DNA from: Palaemon carinicauda
Lineage: Eukaryota > Arthropoda > Malacostraca > Decapoda > Palaemonidae
Reading direction: 5' to 3'
NCBI RefSeq assembly: GCF_036898095.1
Contig: NC_090744.1
Location: forward strand, 13,651,289-13,715,288
Length of the DNA: 64,000 nt
The position numbers were made by a program, and so were the translations under genes. The notes below the pieces were generated by a model. It worked only from the letters and a program-made list of their open reading frames with translations, was not told where the DNA came from and did no database searches. This document shows positions 1 through 10,800 of this stretch, in pieces (positions within the stretch are counted from its first letter, which is position 1; each line of letters begins with the position of its first letter).

Positions 1-118
1 ACAAAGAGATATTTCCAAAATTCTTCAATAAGGGATAACTCCAATGAAATGTGACCTTTCTTTGGAGCCCCTGGGCTTATAGCATCCTGCTTTTCCAACT
101 AGGGTTGTAGCTTAGCAA

Positions 119-120
<2 letters not shown>

Positions 121-161
<41 letters not shown>

Positions 162-167
162 TAATAA
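121..167. repeat. (AAT)n microsatellite
   Basis: Thirteen perfect AAT triplets run from 121 to 159. A single G interruption at 160 is followed by a short ATAATAA tail. Trinucleotide tracts of this length are usually polymorphic through replication slippage. Confidence 0.97.
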
Positions 168-601
168 CGTGTTGATATAGATGATCTTTGTTGGACAATG
201 ACTTGAAATAGCGTTTCATTAGAATATTACATAATCGATTCTTTATGACCTAACCGGAAGCTGTGCCTGGTCTTTGAACAAAATGTTCAAATCTAGTCCT
301 CCTTTCTTTCATCTTCCTGCGCAACTAATCTAACTAATTTTGCTATCTGTGTGTCTGTCTGCACCTACTTAATATCCTTCTACTCTTCGTCCATTCACGC
401 ATCCTTTCATCCTGTTCAATCTTATAATTGACTTGAAGGATAACCGCTGGCTTTTCCTCTGTTGCATCTGGTCGCTGAATAATACGAGATTTTAAAGTAT
501 GCACTGTTATAAAAACGTCGTAGGTAATTTTACTATAATACATTTTTTATCTTTTACGGGTTGGTGACCGTAATATCACTCCTTGACGTCAATATATCCG
601 T

Positions 602-660
602 TGCTAAAACGGTAAAAATTCTGCAATAAATGTTGCCAGAAATTTACCGTTTTCTAAGCA
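602..660. repeat. Inverted repeat / hairpin (foldback-like)
   Basis: AAAACGGTAAA at 606-616 is the exact reverse complement of TTTACCGTTTT at 643-653. The stem continues inward with one bulge to CTG (621-623) pairing with CAG (637-639), leaving a loop of about 13 nt. It continues outward with TGCT (602-605) pairing with AGCA (657-660) across a three-base bulge. Short foldback elements such as MITE fragments look like this, but I see no target-site duplication or recognisable terminal repeat, so the class is unassigned. Confidence 0.7.
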
Positions 661-841
661 CATTTTTAACAGTATAGGTAAAACGAAAACGGGTACATCT
701 GCCATCACATTTGGACATACTATTTACTAGATTAGCGTGGGCGCAAACACACACAAACGAACGCAAGCACACTCATGTTTGTAAATAGTGTGTATTTCAA
801 TTCTCATGTGGGTTAACACTTTCTTTTCTTTAGTGAGGAAA

Positions 842-851
842 GGGGGGGGGG
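842..851. repeat. G10 homopolymer
   Basis: Ten consecutive G bases follow a purine-rich GTGAGGAAA lead-in. It is a simple sequence tract that could be length-variable or mis-sized in sequencing. Confidence 0.9.
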
Positions 852-883
852 TATCATATGTGAACTACATCATCAAAGTTATT

Positions 884-919
884 AAGAGGATGAGTGTGCC
901 TTATAGTACTCATCCTTTT
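884..919. repeat. Short inverted repeat (12-bp stem)
   Basis: AGGATGAGT at 887-895 is the exact reverse complement of ACTCATCCT at 908-916. Pairing extends outward three more positions (884-886 with 917-919), including one G-T pair. The loop is 12 nt (896-907). There is no T run placed as in a bacterial terminator, and the context is eukaryotic, so no function is assigned. Confidence 0.6.
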
Positions 920-1247
920 CCTCCCTTGCTGTTCTTTGCCTTGACATAGGGAGACTTTCCCCGAACCAAAAGTTCCCACATCATTTGGACATCTGCTTGA
1001 TGTGCTTGCAAAATATAGTCTTGAGATGTTTTCAAGTTTTCGTGATGTTGGAAGTTATCCGGATAAGCAAAAATACACTTGATAATGCTTTAACATTTTT
1101 ATATATTTTCTATAAATGAAATTTATTATCTGTAAAGAACCAACCAAGAGTGGAAGGGTTCAATGACTTCAGAAGTTTTAAAGGATTCATTTTCATATAT
1201 ATTTTAATGATTTTTCAAAAGCTTATTGTAAGATGGTAGGTTATTAC

Positions 1248-1250
<3 letters not shown>

Positions 1251-1310
<60 letters not shown>
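1251..1310. repeat. (AG)30 microsatellite
   Basis: Thirty uninterrupted AG dinucleotides are followed by GGGGG (1311-1315). It is a pure polypurine tract on the + strand that ends about 20 bp before the 29-bp minisatellite begins. Long GA/CT mirror tracts can form triplex (H-DNA) structures. Confidence 0.98.
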
Positions 1311-1315
<5 letters not shown>

Positions 1316-1332
1316 TTGTTTTTATGCACTTT

Positions 1333-4173
1333 GGAATGTATTCGGAGTTGCATCCTTAACTGGCATGTATTTGGAGTTGCACCCTTAACTGGAATGTATT
1401 TGGAGTTGCACCCTTAACTGGCATGTATTTGGAGTTGCATCATTAACTGGAATGTATTTGGAGTTGCATCCTTAACTGGCATGTATTTGGAGTTGCATCC
1501 TTAACTGGAATGTATTTGGAGTTGCATCCTTAACTGGAATGTATTTGGAGTTGCACCCTTAACTGGAATGTATTTGGAGTTGCACCCTTAACTGGCATGT
1601 ATTTGGAGTTGCATCATTAACTGGAATGTATTTGGAGTTGCATCCTTAACTGGCATGTATTTGGAGTTGCATCCTTAACTGGCATGTATTTGGAGTTGCA
1701 TCCTTAACTGGAATGTATTTGGAGTTGCACCCTTAACTGGAATGTATTTGGAGTTGCATCCTTAACTGGAATGTATTTGGAGTTGCATCCTTAACTGGCA
1801 TGTATTTGGAGTTGCACCCTTAACTGGAATGTATTTGGAGTTGCATCCTTAACTGGAATGTATTTGGAGTTGCACCCTTAACTGGAATGTATTTGGAGTT
1901 GCATCCTTAACTGGAATGTATTTGGAGTTGCATCCTTAACTGGAATGTATTTGGAGTTGCACCCTTAACTGGCATGTATTTGGAGTTGCATCATTAACTG
2001 GAATGTATTTGGAGTTGCATCCTTAACTGGCATGTATTTGGAGTTGCATCCTTAACTGGAATGTATTTGGAGTTGCATCCTTAACTGGAATGTATTTGGT
2101 GTTGCACCCTTAACTGGAATGTATTTGGAGTTGCATCCTTAACTGGCATGTATTTGGAGTTGCATCCTTAACTGGCATGTATTTGGAGTTGCACCCTTAA
2201 CTGGAATGTATTTGGAGTTGCACCCTTAACTAGAATGTATTTGGAGTTGCATCATTAACTGGAATGTATTTGGAGTTGCATCCTTAACTGGCATGTATTT
2301 GGAGTTGCATCCTTAACTGGAATGTATTTGGAGTTGCATCCTTAACTGGAATGTATTTGGAGTTGCACCCTTAACTGGAATGTATTTGGAGTTGCATCCT
2401 TAACTGGAATGTATTTGGTGTTGCACCCTTAACTGGAATGTATTTGGAGTTGCATCCTTAACTGGCATGTATTTGGAGTTGCATCCTTAACTGGAATGTA
2501 TTTGGAGTTGCACCCTTAACTGGAATGTATTTGGAGTTGCATCCTTAACTGGAATGTATTTGGTGTTGCACCCTTAACTGGAATGTATTTGGAGTTGCAT
2601 CCTTAACTGGAATGTATTTGGAGTTGCATCCTTAACTGGAATGTATTTGGAGTTGCATCCTTAACTGGAATGTATTTGGAGTTGCATCCTTAACTGGAAT
2701 GTATTTGGAGTTGCATCCTTAACTGGCATGTATTTGGAGTTGCATCCTTAACTGGCATGTATTTGGAGTTGCATCCTTAACTGGAATGTATTTGGAGTTG
2801 CATCCTTAACTGGCATGTATTTGGAGTTGCATCCTTAACTGGAATGTATTTGGTGTTGCACCCTTAACTGGAATGTATTTGGAGTTGCATCCTTAACTGG
2901 AATGTATTTGGTGTTGCACCCTTAACTGGAATGTATTTGGAGTTGCATCCTTAACTGGAATGTATTTGGAGTTGCATCCTTAACTGGAATGTATTTGGTG
3001 TTGCACCCTTAACTGGAATGTATTTGGAGTTGCATCCTTAACTGGCATGTATTTGGAGTTGCATCCTTAACTGGAATGTATTTGGTGTTGCACCCTTAAC
3101 TGGAATGTATTTGGAGTTGCATCCTTAACTGGAATGTATTTGGAGTTGCATCCTTAACTGGAATGTATTTGGTGTTGCACCCTTAACTGGAATGTATTTG
3201 GAGTTGCATCCTTAACTGGCATGTATTTGGAGTTGCATCCTTAACTGGAATGTATTTGGAGTTGCATCCTTAACTGGAATGTATTTGGAGTTGCATCCTT
3301 AACTGGCATGTATTTGGAGTTGCATCCTTAACTGGAATGTATTTGGTGTTGCACCCTTAACTGGAATGTATTTGGAGTTGCATCCTTAACTGGAATGTAT
3401 TTGGTGTTGCACCCTTAACTGGAATGTATTTGGAGTTGCATCCTTAACTGGAATGTATTTGGAGTTGCATCCTTAACTGGAATGTATTTGGTGTTGCACC
3501 CTTAACTGGAATGTATTTGGAGTTGCATCCTTAACTGGCATGTATTTGGAGTTGCATCCTTAACTGGAATGTATTTGGAGTTGCATCCTTAACTGGAATG
3601 TATTTGGAGTTGCATCCTTAACTGGAATGTATTTGGTGTTGCACCCTTAACTGGAATGTATTTGGAGTTGCATCCTTAACTGGCATGTATTTGGAGTTGC
3701 ATCCTTAACTGGCATGTATTTGGAGTTGCATCCTTAACTGGAATGTATTTGGAGTTGCATCCTTAACTGGAATGTATTTGGAGTTGCATCCTTAACTGGC
3801 ATGTATTTGGAGTTGCATCCTTAACTGGAATGTATTTGGTGTTGCACCCTTAACTGGAATGTATTTGGAGTTGCATCCTTAACTGGAATGTATTTGGTGT
3901 TGCACCCTTAACTGGAATGTATTTGGAGTTGCATCCTTAACTGGAATGTATTTGGAGTTGCATCCTTAACTGGAATGTATTTGGTGTTGCACCCTTAACT
4001 GGAATGTATTTGGAGTTGCATCCTTAACTGGAATGTATTTGGAGTTGCATCCTTAACTGGAATGTATTTGGAGTTGCATCCTTAACTGGAATGTATTTGG
4101 AGTTGCATCCTTAACTGGCATGTATTTGGAGTTGCATCCTTAACTGGCATGTATTTGGAGTTGCATCCTTAAC
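1333..4173. repeat. 29-bp minisatellite, 98 copies
   Basis: The unit reads GGAATGTATTTGG, then AGTTGCATCCTTAACT. The ATGTA core is at 1336 in the first copy and 4149 in the last, a distance of 2,813 bp or exactly 97 x 29, so the array has no net gain or loss of length. Variation is by substitution at few sites: A or C in GGAATG/GGCATG, A or T in TTGGAGTT/TTGGTGTT, T or C in GCATCC/GCACCC, and a rare GCATCATT. Units with TTGGTGTT carry GCACCC. The first copy has an edge mutation (ATTCGG). The unit contains TAA on both strands and 29 is not a multiple of three, so every frame is closed. This is non-coding tandem DNA. Confidence 0.98.
2725..4173. repeat. 493-bp higher-order repeat within the 29-bp minisatellite
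   Basis: The right half of the minisatellite is built of blocks of 17 units. The T of the TTGGTGTT variant lies at 2854, 2912, 2999, then 3347, 3405, 3492, then 3840, 3898, 3985; each triplet is shifted by exactly 493 bp (17 x 29). The GGCATG variant repeats with the same shift at 2727/3220/3713 and 2814/3307/3800. A few variant units do not repeat, so the blocks have diverged slightly. Block duplication by unequal exchange after the unit array already existed is the simplest explanation. Confidence 0.88.
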
Positions 4174-4539
4174 ATTATAACATTTTCCTTTTATTCTCTT
4201 GTATACTTTAACTCTACATACGTTTATAACCGCAAAGCTTCGCCCCCCCCCCCCACCACACAGGGAATATTAAATGTTGCATAAAATGATTGTCTTTATT
4301 TGTATGAAAGTAAAAATGACCTTCAACCACTCCTGAGCCATTCATCGACAGAAATGGTGGTTGGAAACATTTTCTTGTTGTTTTTATTGTTATAACTTTA
4401 CCGTAGTGTGTCCATAGTTTTATAGTTTTGGTAATGCAGCCTAGCTGAGCTCAGTGTCTACTTTGCATATTGTCTCTCCGCTTTTTATAGTGTTTTTTTC
4501 TACTTTTGCATTTTACTTTAATTTGCATCAAGCTGCCTC
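4174..4539. other. Unique spacer between the two tandem arrays
   Basis: These 366 bp are not tandemly repeated. They contain a C12 run at 4243-4254 and a small inverted repeat (CAACCAC at 4324-4330 with GTGGTTG at 4357-4363). I see no coding region: the frame that opens at a GTG near 4454 simply runs into the satellite. The spacer separates two arrays whose units show no clear similarity. Confidence 0.8.
4243..4254. repeat. C12 homopolymer
   Basis: Twelve C bases followed by ACCACACAGG lie in the spacer, about 290 bp before the C-rich satellite begins. It resembles the C tract of that satellite, but the flanking bases do not match the satellite unit. Confidence 0.9.
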
Positions 4540-7500
4540 TCTCTATTCATGTCCAACTAGAAGTCCCCCCCTTCTATATCCAGTATTTTGTCCCCCTTCT
4601 CTATTCATGTCTAATTATAAGTCCTCCCCCCTCTATATCCAGTATTTTGTCCCCCTTCTCTATTCATGTCCAACTAGAAGTCGCCCCCCCCTCTATATCC
4701 AGTATTTTGTCCCCCTTCTCTATTCATGTCCAACTAGAAGTCCCCCCCCCTCTATATCCAGTATTTTGTCCCCCTTCTCTATTCATGTCCAACTAGAAGT
4801 CCCCCCCCTCTATATCCAGTATTTTGTCCCCCTTCTCTATTCATGTCCAACTAGAAGTCCCCCCCCCTCTATATCCAGTATTTTGTCCCCCTTCTCTATT
4901 CATGTCCAACTAGAAGTCCCCCCCCTCTATATCCAGTATTTTGTCCCCCTTCTCTATTCATGTCCAACTAGAAGTCCCCCCCCTCTATATCCAGTATTTT
5001 GTCCCCCTTCTCTATTCATGTCCAACTAGAAGTCCCCCCCCTCTATATCCAGTATTTTGTCCCCCTTCTCTATTCATGTCCAACTAGAAGTCCCCCCCCT
5101 CTATATCCAGTATTTTGTCCCCCTTCTCTATTCATGTCCAACTAGAAGTCCCCCCCCTCTATATCCAGTATTTTGTCCCCCTTCTCTATTCATGTCCAAC
5201 TAGAAGTCCCCCCCCTCTATATCCAGTATTTTGTCCCCCTTCTCTATTCATGTCCAACTAGAAGTCCCCCCCCTCTATATCCAGTATTTTGTCCCCCTTC
5301 TCTATTCATGTCCAACTAGAAGTCCCCCCCCTTCTATATCCAGTATTTTGTCCCCCTTCTCTATTCATGTCTAATTATAAGTTTCCTCCCCCCCTCTATA
5401 TCCAGTATTTTGTCCCCCTTCTCTATTCATGTCCAACTAGAAGTCCCCCCCCTCTATATCCAGTATTTTGTCCCCCTTCTCTATTCATGTCTAATTATAA
5501 GTTTCCTCCCCCCCCCTCTATATCCAGTATTTTGTCCCCCTTCTCTATTCATGTCCAACTAGAAGTCCCCCCCCCTCTATATCCAGTATTTTGTCCCCCT
5601 TCTCTATTCATGTCCAACTAGAAGTCCCCCCCCCTCTATATCCAGTATTTTGTCCCCCTTCTCTATTCATGTCCAACTAGAAGTCCCCCCCCTCTATATC
5701 CAGTATTTTGTCCCCTTCTCTATTCATGTCTAATTATAAGTTTCCTCCCCCCCTCTATATCCAGTATTTTGTCCCCCTTCTCTATTCATGTCCAACTAGA
5801 AGTCCCCCCTCTATATCCAGTATTTTGTCCCCTTCTCTATTCATGTCTAATTATAAGTTTCCTCCCCCCCTCTATATCCAGTATTTTGTCCCCCTTCTCT
5901 ATTCATGTCCAACTAGAAGTCCCCCCTCTATATCCAGTATTTTGTCCCCCTTCTCTATTCATGTCCAACTAGAAGTCCCCCCCCTCTATATCCAGTATTT
6001 TGTCCCCCTTCTCTATTCATGTCCAACTAGAAGTCCCCCCCCCTCTATATCCAGTATTTTGTCCCCCTTCTCTATTCATGTCCAACTAGAAGTCCCCCCC
6101 CCTCTATATCCAGTATTTTGTCCCCTTTCTCTATTCATGTCTAATTAGAAGTTTCCTCCCCCCCTCTATATCCAGTATTTTGTCCCCTTCTCTATTCATG
6201 TCCAACTAGAAGTCCCCCCCCCTCTATATCCAGTATTTTGTCCCCTTCTCTATTCATGTCTAATTATAAGTTTCCTCCCCCCTCTATATCCAGTATTTTG
6301 TCCCCCTTCTCTATTCATGTCCAACTAGAAGTCCCCCCCTCTATATCCAGTATTTTGTCCCCCTTCTCTATTCATGTCTAATTATAAGTTTCCTCCCCCC
6401 TCTATATCCAGTATTTTGTCCCCCTTCTCTATTCATGTCTAACTAGAAGTTTCCTCCCCCCCTCTATATCCAGTATTTTGTCCCCCTTCTCTATTCATGT
6501 CCAACTAGAAGTCCCCCCCCCTCTATATCCAGTATTTTGTCCCCCTTCTCTATTCATGTCTAACTAGAAGTCCTCCCCCTCTATATCCAGTATTTTGTCC
6601 CCCTTCTCTATTCATGTCTAATTATAAGTTTCCTCCCCCCCTCTATATCCAGTATTTTGTCCCCCTTCTCTATTCATGTCCAACTAGAAGTCCCCCCCTC
6701 TATATCCAGTATTTTGTCCCCCTTCTCTATTCATGTCCAACTAGAAGTCCCCCCTCTATATCCAGTATTTTGTCCCCCTTCTCTATTCATGTCCAACTAG
6801 AAGTCCCCCCCCCTCTATATCCAGTATTTTGTCCCCCTTCTCTATTCATGTCCAACTAGAAGTCCCCCCTCTATATCCAGTATTTTGTCCCCCTTCTCTA
6901 TTCATGTCCAACTAGAAGTCCTCCCCCCCTCTATATCCAGTATTTTGTCCCCCTTCTCTATTCATGTCTAATTATAAGTTTCCTCCCCCCCTCTATATCC
7001 AGTATTTTGTCCCCCTTCTCTATTCATGTCCAACTAGAAGTCCCCCCCCTCTATATCCAGTATTTTGTCCCCCTTCTCTATTCATGTCCAACTAGAAGTC
7101 CTCCCCCCTCTATATCCAGTATTTTGTCCCCCTTCTCTATTCATGTCCAACTAGAAGTCCCCCCCCTCTATATCCAGTATTTTGTCCCCCTTCTCTATTC
7201 ATGTCCAACTAGAAGTCCTCCCCCCCTCTATATCCAGTATTTTGTCCCCCTTCTCTATTCATGTCCAACTAGAAGTCCTCCCCCCCTCTATATCCAGTAT
7301 TTTGTCCCCCTTCTCTATTCATGTCCAACTAGAAGTCCCCCCCCCTCTATATCCAGTATTTTGTCCCCCTTCTCTATTCATGTCCAACTAGAAGTCCCCC
7401 CCCTCTATATCCAGTATTTTGTCCCCCTTCTCTATTCATGTCCAACTAGAAGTCCCCCCCTCTATATCCAGTATTTTGTCCCCCTTCTCTATTCATGTCC

Positions 7501-7870
7501 AACTAGAAGTTTCCCCCCCCTCTATATCCAGTATTTTGTCCCCCTTCTCTATTCATGTCCAACTAGAAGTCCCCCCCTCTATATCCAGTATTTTGTCCCC
7601 CTTCTCTATTCATGTCCAACTAGAAGTCCCCCCCCTCTATATCCAGTATTTTGTCCCCCTTCTCTATTCATGTCCAACTAGAAGTCCCCCCCCCTCTATA
7701 TCCAGTATTTTGTCCCCCTTCTCTATTCATGTCCAACTAGAAGTCCCCCCCTCTATATCCAGTATTTTGTCCCCTTCTCTATTCATGTCCAACTAGAAGT
7801 CCCCCCCTCTATATCCAGTATTTTGTCCCCCTTCTCTATTCATGTCTAATTATAAGTTTCCTCCCCCCCT
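4540..7870. repeat. Left edge of satellite, rich in diverged units
   Basis: Near the junction with unique DNA about ten units carry the diverged tail TCTAATTATAAGTTTCCT in place of TCCAACTAGAAGTC (for example near 4610, 5371, 5491, 5731, 5847, 6261, 6379, 6620, 6968 and 7846). Several have GTCCCCTTC (C4) instead of GTCCCCCTTC, and one unit has AAGTCGCCC (4682-4683), one of only two CpGs I noticed in the array. Higher divergence at an array edge is the usual outcome of homogenisation acting mainly in the interior. Confidence 0.85.
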
Positions 7871-10800
7871 CTATATCCAGTATTTTGTCCCCCTTCTCTA
7901 TTCATGTCCAACTAGAAGTCCCCCCCCTCTATATCCAGTATTTTGTCCCCCTTCTCTATTCATGTCCAACTAGAAGTCCCCCCTCTATATCCAGTATTTT
8001 GTCCCCCTTCTCTATTCATGTCCAACTAGAAGTCCCCCCCTCTATATCCAGTATTTTGTCCCCCTTCTCTATTCATGTCCAACTAGAAGTCCCCCCCCTC
8101 TATATCCAGTATTTTGTCCCCCTTCTCTATTCATGTCCAACTAGAAGTCCCCCCCCTCTATATCCAGTATTTTGTCCCCCTTCTCTATTCATGTCCAACT
8201 AGAAGTCCCCCCCCTCTATATCCAGTATTTTGTCCCCCTTCTCTATTCATGTCCAACTAGAAGTCCCCCCCCCTCTATATCCAGTATTTTGTCCCCCTTC
8301 TCTATTCATGTCCAACTAGAAGTCCCCCCCCCTCTATATCCAGTATTTTGTCCCCCTTCTCTATTCATGTCCAACTAGAAGTCCCCCCCTCTATATCCAG
8401 TATTTTGTCCCCCTTCTCTATTCATGTCCAACTAGAAGTCCCCCCCTCTATATCCAGTATTTTGTCCCCCTTCTCTATTCATGTCCAACTAGAAGTCCCC
8501 CCCTCTATATCCAGTATTTTGTCCCCCTTCTCTATTCATGTCCAACTAGAAGTCCCCCCTCTATATCCAGTATTTTGTCCCCCTTCTCTATTCATGTCCA
8601 ACTAGAAGTCCCCCCCTCTATATCCAGTATTTTGTCCCCCTTCTCTATTCATGTCCAACTAGAAGTCCCCCCCCCTCTATATCCAGTATTTTGTCCCCCT
8701 TCTCTATTCATGTCCAACTAGAAGTCCCCCCCCCTCTATATCCAGTATTTTGTCCCCCTTCTCTATTCATGTCCAACTAGAAGTCCCCCCCCCTCTATAT
8801 CCAGTATTTTGTCCCCCTTCTCTATTCATGTCCAACTAGAAGTCCCCCCCTCTATATCCAGTATTTTGTCCCCCTTCTCTATTCATGTCCAACTAGAAGT
8901 CCCCCCCCCTCTATATCCAGTATTTTGTCCCCCTTCTCTATTCATGTCCAACTAGAAGTCCCCCCCTCTATATCCAGTATTTTGTCCCCCTTCTCTATTC
9001 ATGTCCAACTAGAAGTCCCCCCCTCTATATCCAGTATTTTGTCCCCCTTCTCTATTCATGTCCAACTAGAAGTCCCCCCCCTCTATATCCAGTATTTTGT
9101 CCCCCTTCTCTATTCATGTCCAACTAGAAGTCCCCCCCCCTCTATATCCAGTATTTTGTCCCCCTTCTCTATTCATGTCCAACTAGAAGTCCCCCCTCTA
9201 TATCCAGTATTTTGTCCCCCTTCTCTATTCATGTCCAACTAGAAGTCCCCCCCCCTCTATATCCAGTATTTTGTCCCCCTTCTCTATTCATGTCCAACTA
9301 GAAGTCCCCCCCCCCTCTATATCCAGTATTTTGTCCCCCTTCTCTATTCATGTCCAACTAGAAGTCCCCCCCCTCTATATCCAGTATTTTGTCCCCCTTC
9401 TCTATTCATGTCCAACTAGAAGTCCCCCCCCCTCTATATCCAGTATTTTGTCCCCCTTCTCTATTCATGTCCAACTAGAAGTCCCCCCCCTCTATATCCA
9501 GTATTTTGTCCCCCTTCTCTATTCATGTCCAACTAGAAGTCCCCCCCCTCTATATCCAGTATTTTGTCCCCCTTCTCTATTCATGTCCAACTAGAAGTCC
9601 CCCCCTCTATATCCAGTATTTTGTCCCCCTTCTCTATTCATGTCCAACTAGAAGTCCTCCCCCCCTCTATATCCAGTATTTTGTCCCCCTTCTCTATTCA
9701 TGTCCAACTAGAAGTCCCCCCCCTCTATATCCAGTATTTTGTCCCCCTTCTCTATTCATGTCCAACTAGAAGTCCCCCCCTCTATATCCAGTATTTTGTC
9801 CCCCTTCTCTATTCATGTCCAACTAGAAGTCCCCCCCCTCTATATCCAGTATTTTGTCCCCCTTCTCTATTCATGTCCAACTAAAGTCCCCCCCCTCTAT
9901 ATCCAGTATTTTGTCCCCCTTCTCTATTCATGTCCAACTAGAAGTCCCCCCCCTCTATATCCAGTATTTTGTCCCCCTTCTCTATTCATGTCCAACTAGA
10001 AGTCCCCCCCCTCTATATCCAGTATTTTGTCCCCCTTCTCTATTCATGTCCAACTAGAAGTCCCCCCCCTCTATATCCAGTATTTTGTCCCCCTTCTCTA
10101 TTCATGTCCAACTAGAAGTCCCCCCCCCTCTATATCCAGTATTTTGTCCCCCTTCTCTATTCATGTCCAACTAGAAGTCCCCCCCCTCTATATCCAGTAT
10201 TTTGTCCCCCTTCTCTATTCATGTCCAACTAGAAGTCCCCCCCCTCTATATCCAGTATTTTGTCCCCCTTCTCTATTCATGTCCAACTAGAAGTCCCCCC
10301 CTCTATATCCAGTATTTTGTCCCCCTTCTCTATTCATGTCCAACTAGAAGTCCCCCCCCTCTATATCCAGTATTTTGTCCCCCTTCTCTATTCATGTCCA
10401 ACTAGAAGTCCCCCCCCTCTATATCCAGTATTTTGTCCCCCTTCTCTATTCATGTCCAACTAGAAGTCCCCCCCCTCTATATCCAGTATTTTGTCCCCCT
10501 TCTCTATTCATGTCCAACTAGAAGTCCCCCCCCTCTATATCCAGTATTTTGTCCCCCTTCTCTATTCATGTCCAACTAGAAGTCCCCCCCCCTCTATATC
10601 CAGTATTTTGTCCCCCTTCTCTATTCATGTCCAACTAGAAGTCCCCCCCCTCTATATCCAGTATTTTGTCCCCCTTCTCTATTCATGTCCAACTAGAAGT
10701 CCCCCCCTCTATATCCAGTATTTTGTCCCCCTTCTCTATTCATGTCCAACTAGAAGTCCCCCCCTCTATATCCAGTATTTTGTCCCCCTTCTCTATTCAT

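Larger units (their letters stand above)
1..1250. other. AT-rich unique flank, no supported gene
   Basis: This stretch is not tandemly repeated apart from the short tracts listed separately. I see no convincing coding region on either strand. The longest frame is a 66-codon one on the minus strand (343-543) with no motif or codon pattern I recognise. It also holds a CA-rich patch near 741-773, an 11-bp direct repeat CATTTGGACAT (708-718 and 982-992), two inverted repeats and a G10 run. It may be intergenic or intronic DNA; the sequence does not decide which. Confidence 0.6.

Noticed and set aside
343..543. Minus-strand frame of 66 codons with a basic C-terminal part
   Set aside because: It is short and isolated, with no motif I recognise and no splice or promoter context that I can support. 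A frame of this length is expected by chance in about a kilobase of AT-rich DNA.
584..591. TGACGTCA, a perfect CRE-like palindrome
   Set aside because: An 8-bp match with no associated gene cannot be called a regulatory site; it is mentioned only as a neighbour of the hairpin.
708..992. Direct repeat CATTTGGACAT at 708-718 and 982-992
   Set aside because: Eleven bases shared at a distance of 274 bp, with nothing between them resembling a transposon, is weak evidence for a target-site duplication.
1333..4173. Homology between the 29-bp minisatellite and the 58-bp satellite
   Set aside because: I compared both strands by eye and found only short matches such as CCAGT; the 29/58 ratio is the only link and is treated as possible coincidence.
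4324..4363. Inverted repeat CAACCAC/GTGGTTG in the spacer
   Set aside because: A 7-bp stem with a 26-nt gap is within chance expectation and has no supporting context.
4454..5029. Frame of 191 codons starting in unique DNA and running into the satellite
   Set aside because: It opens with GTG, has about 30 non-repeat codons with no recognisable signal or domain, and the rest is satellite translated in shifting frames.
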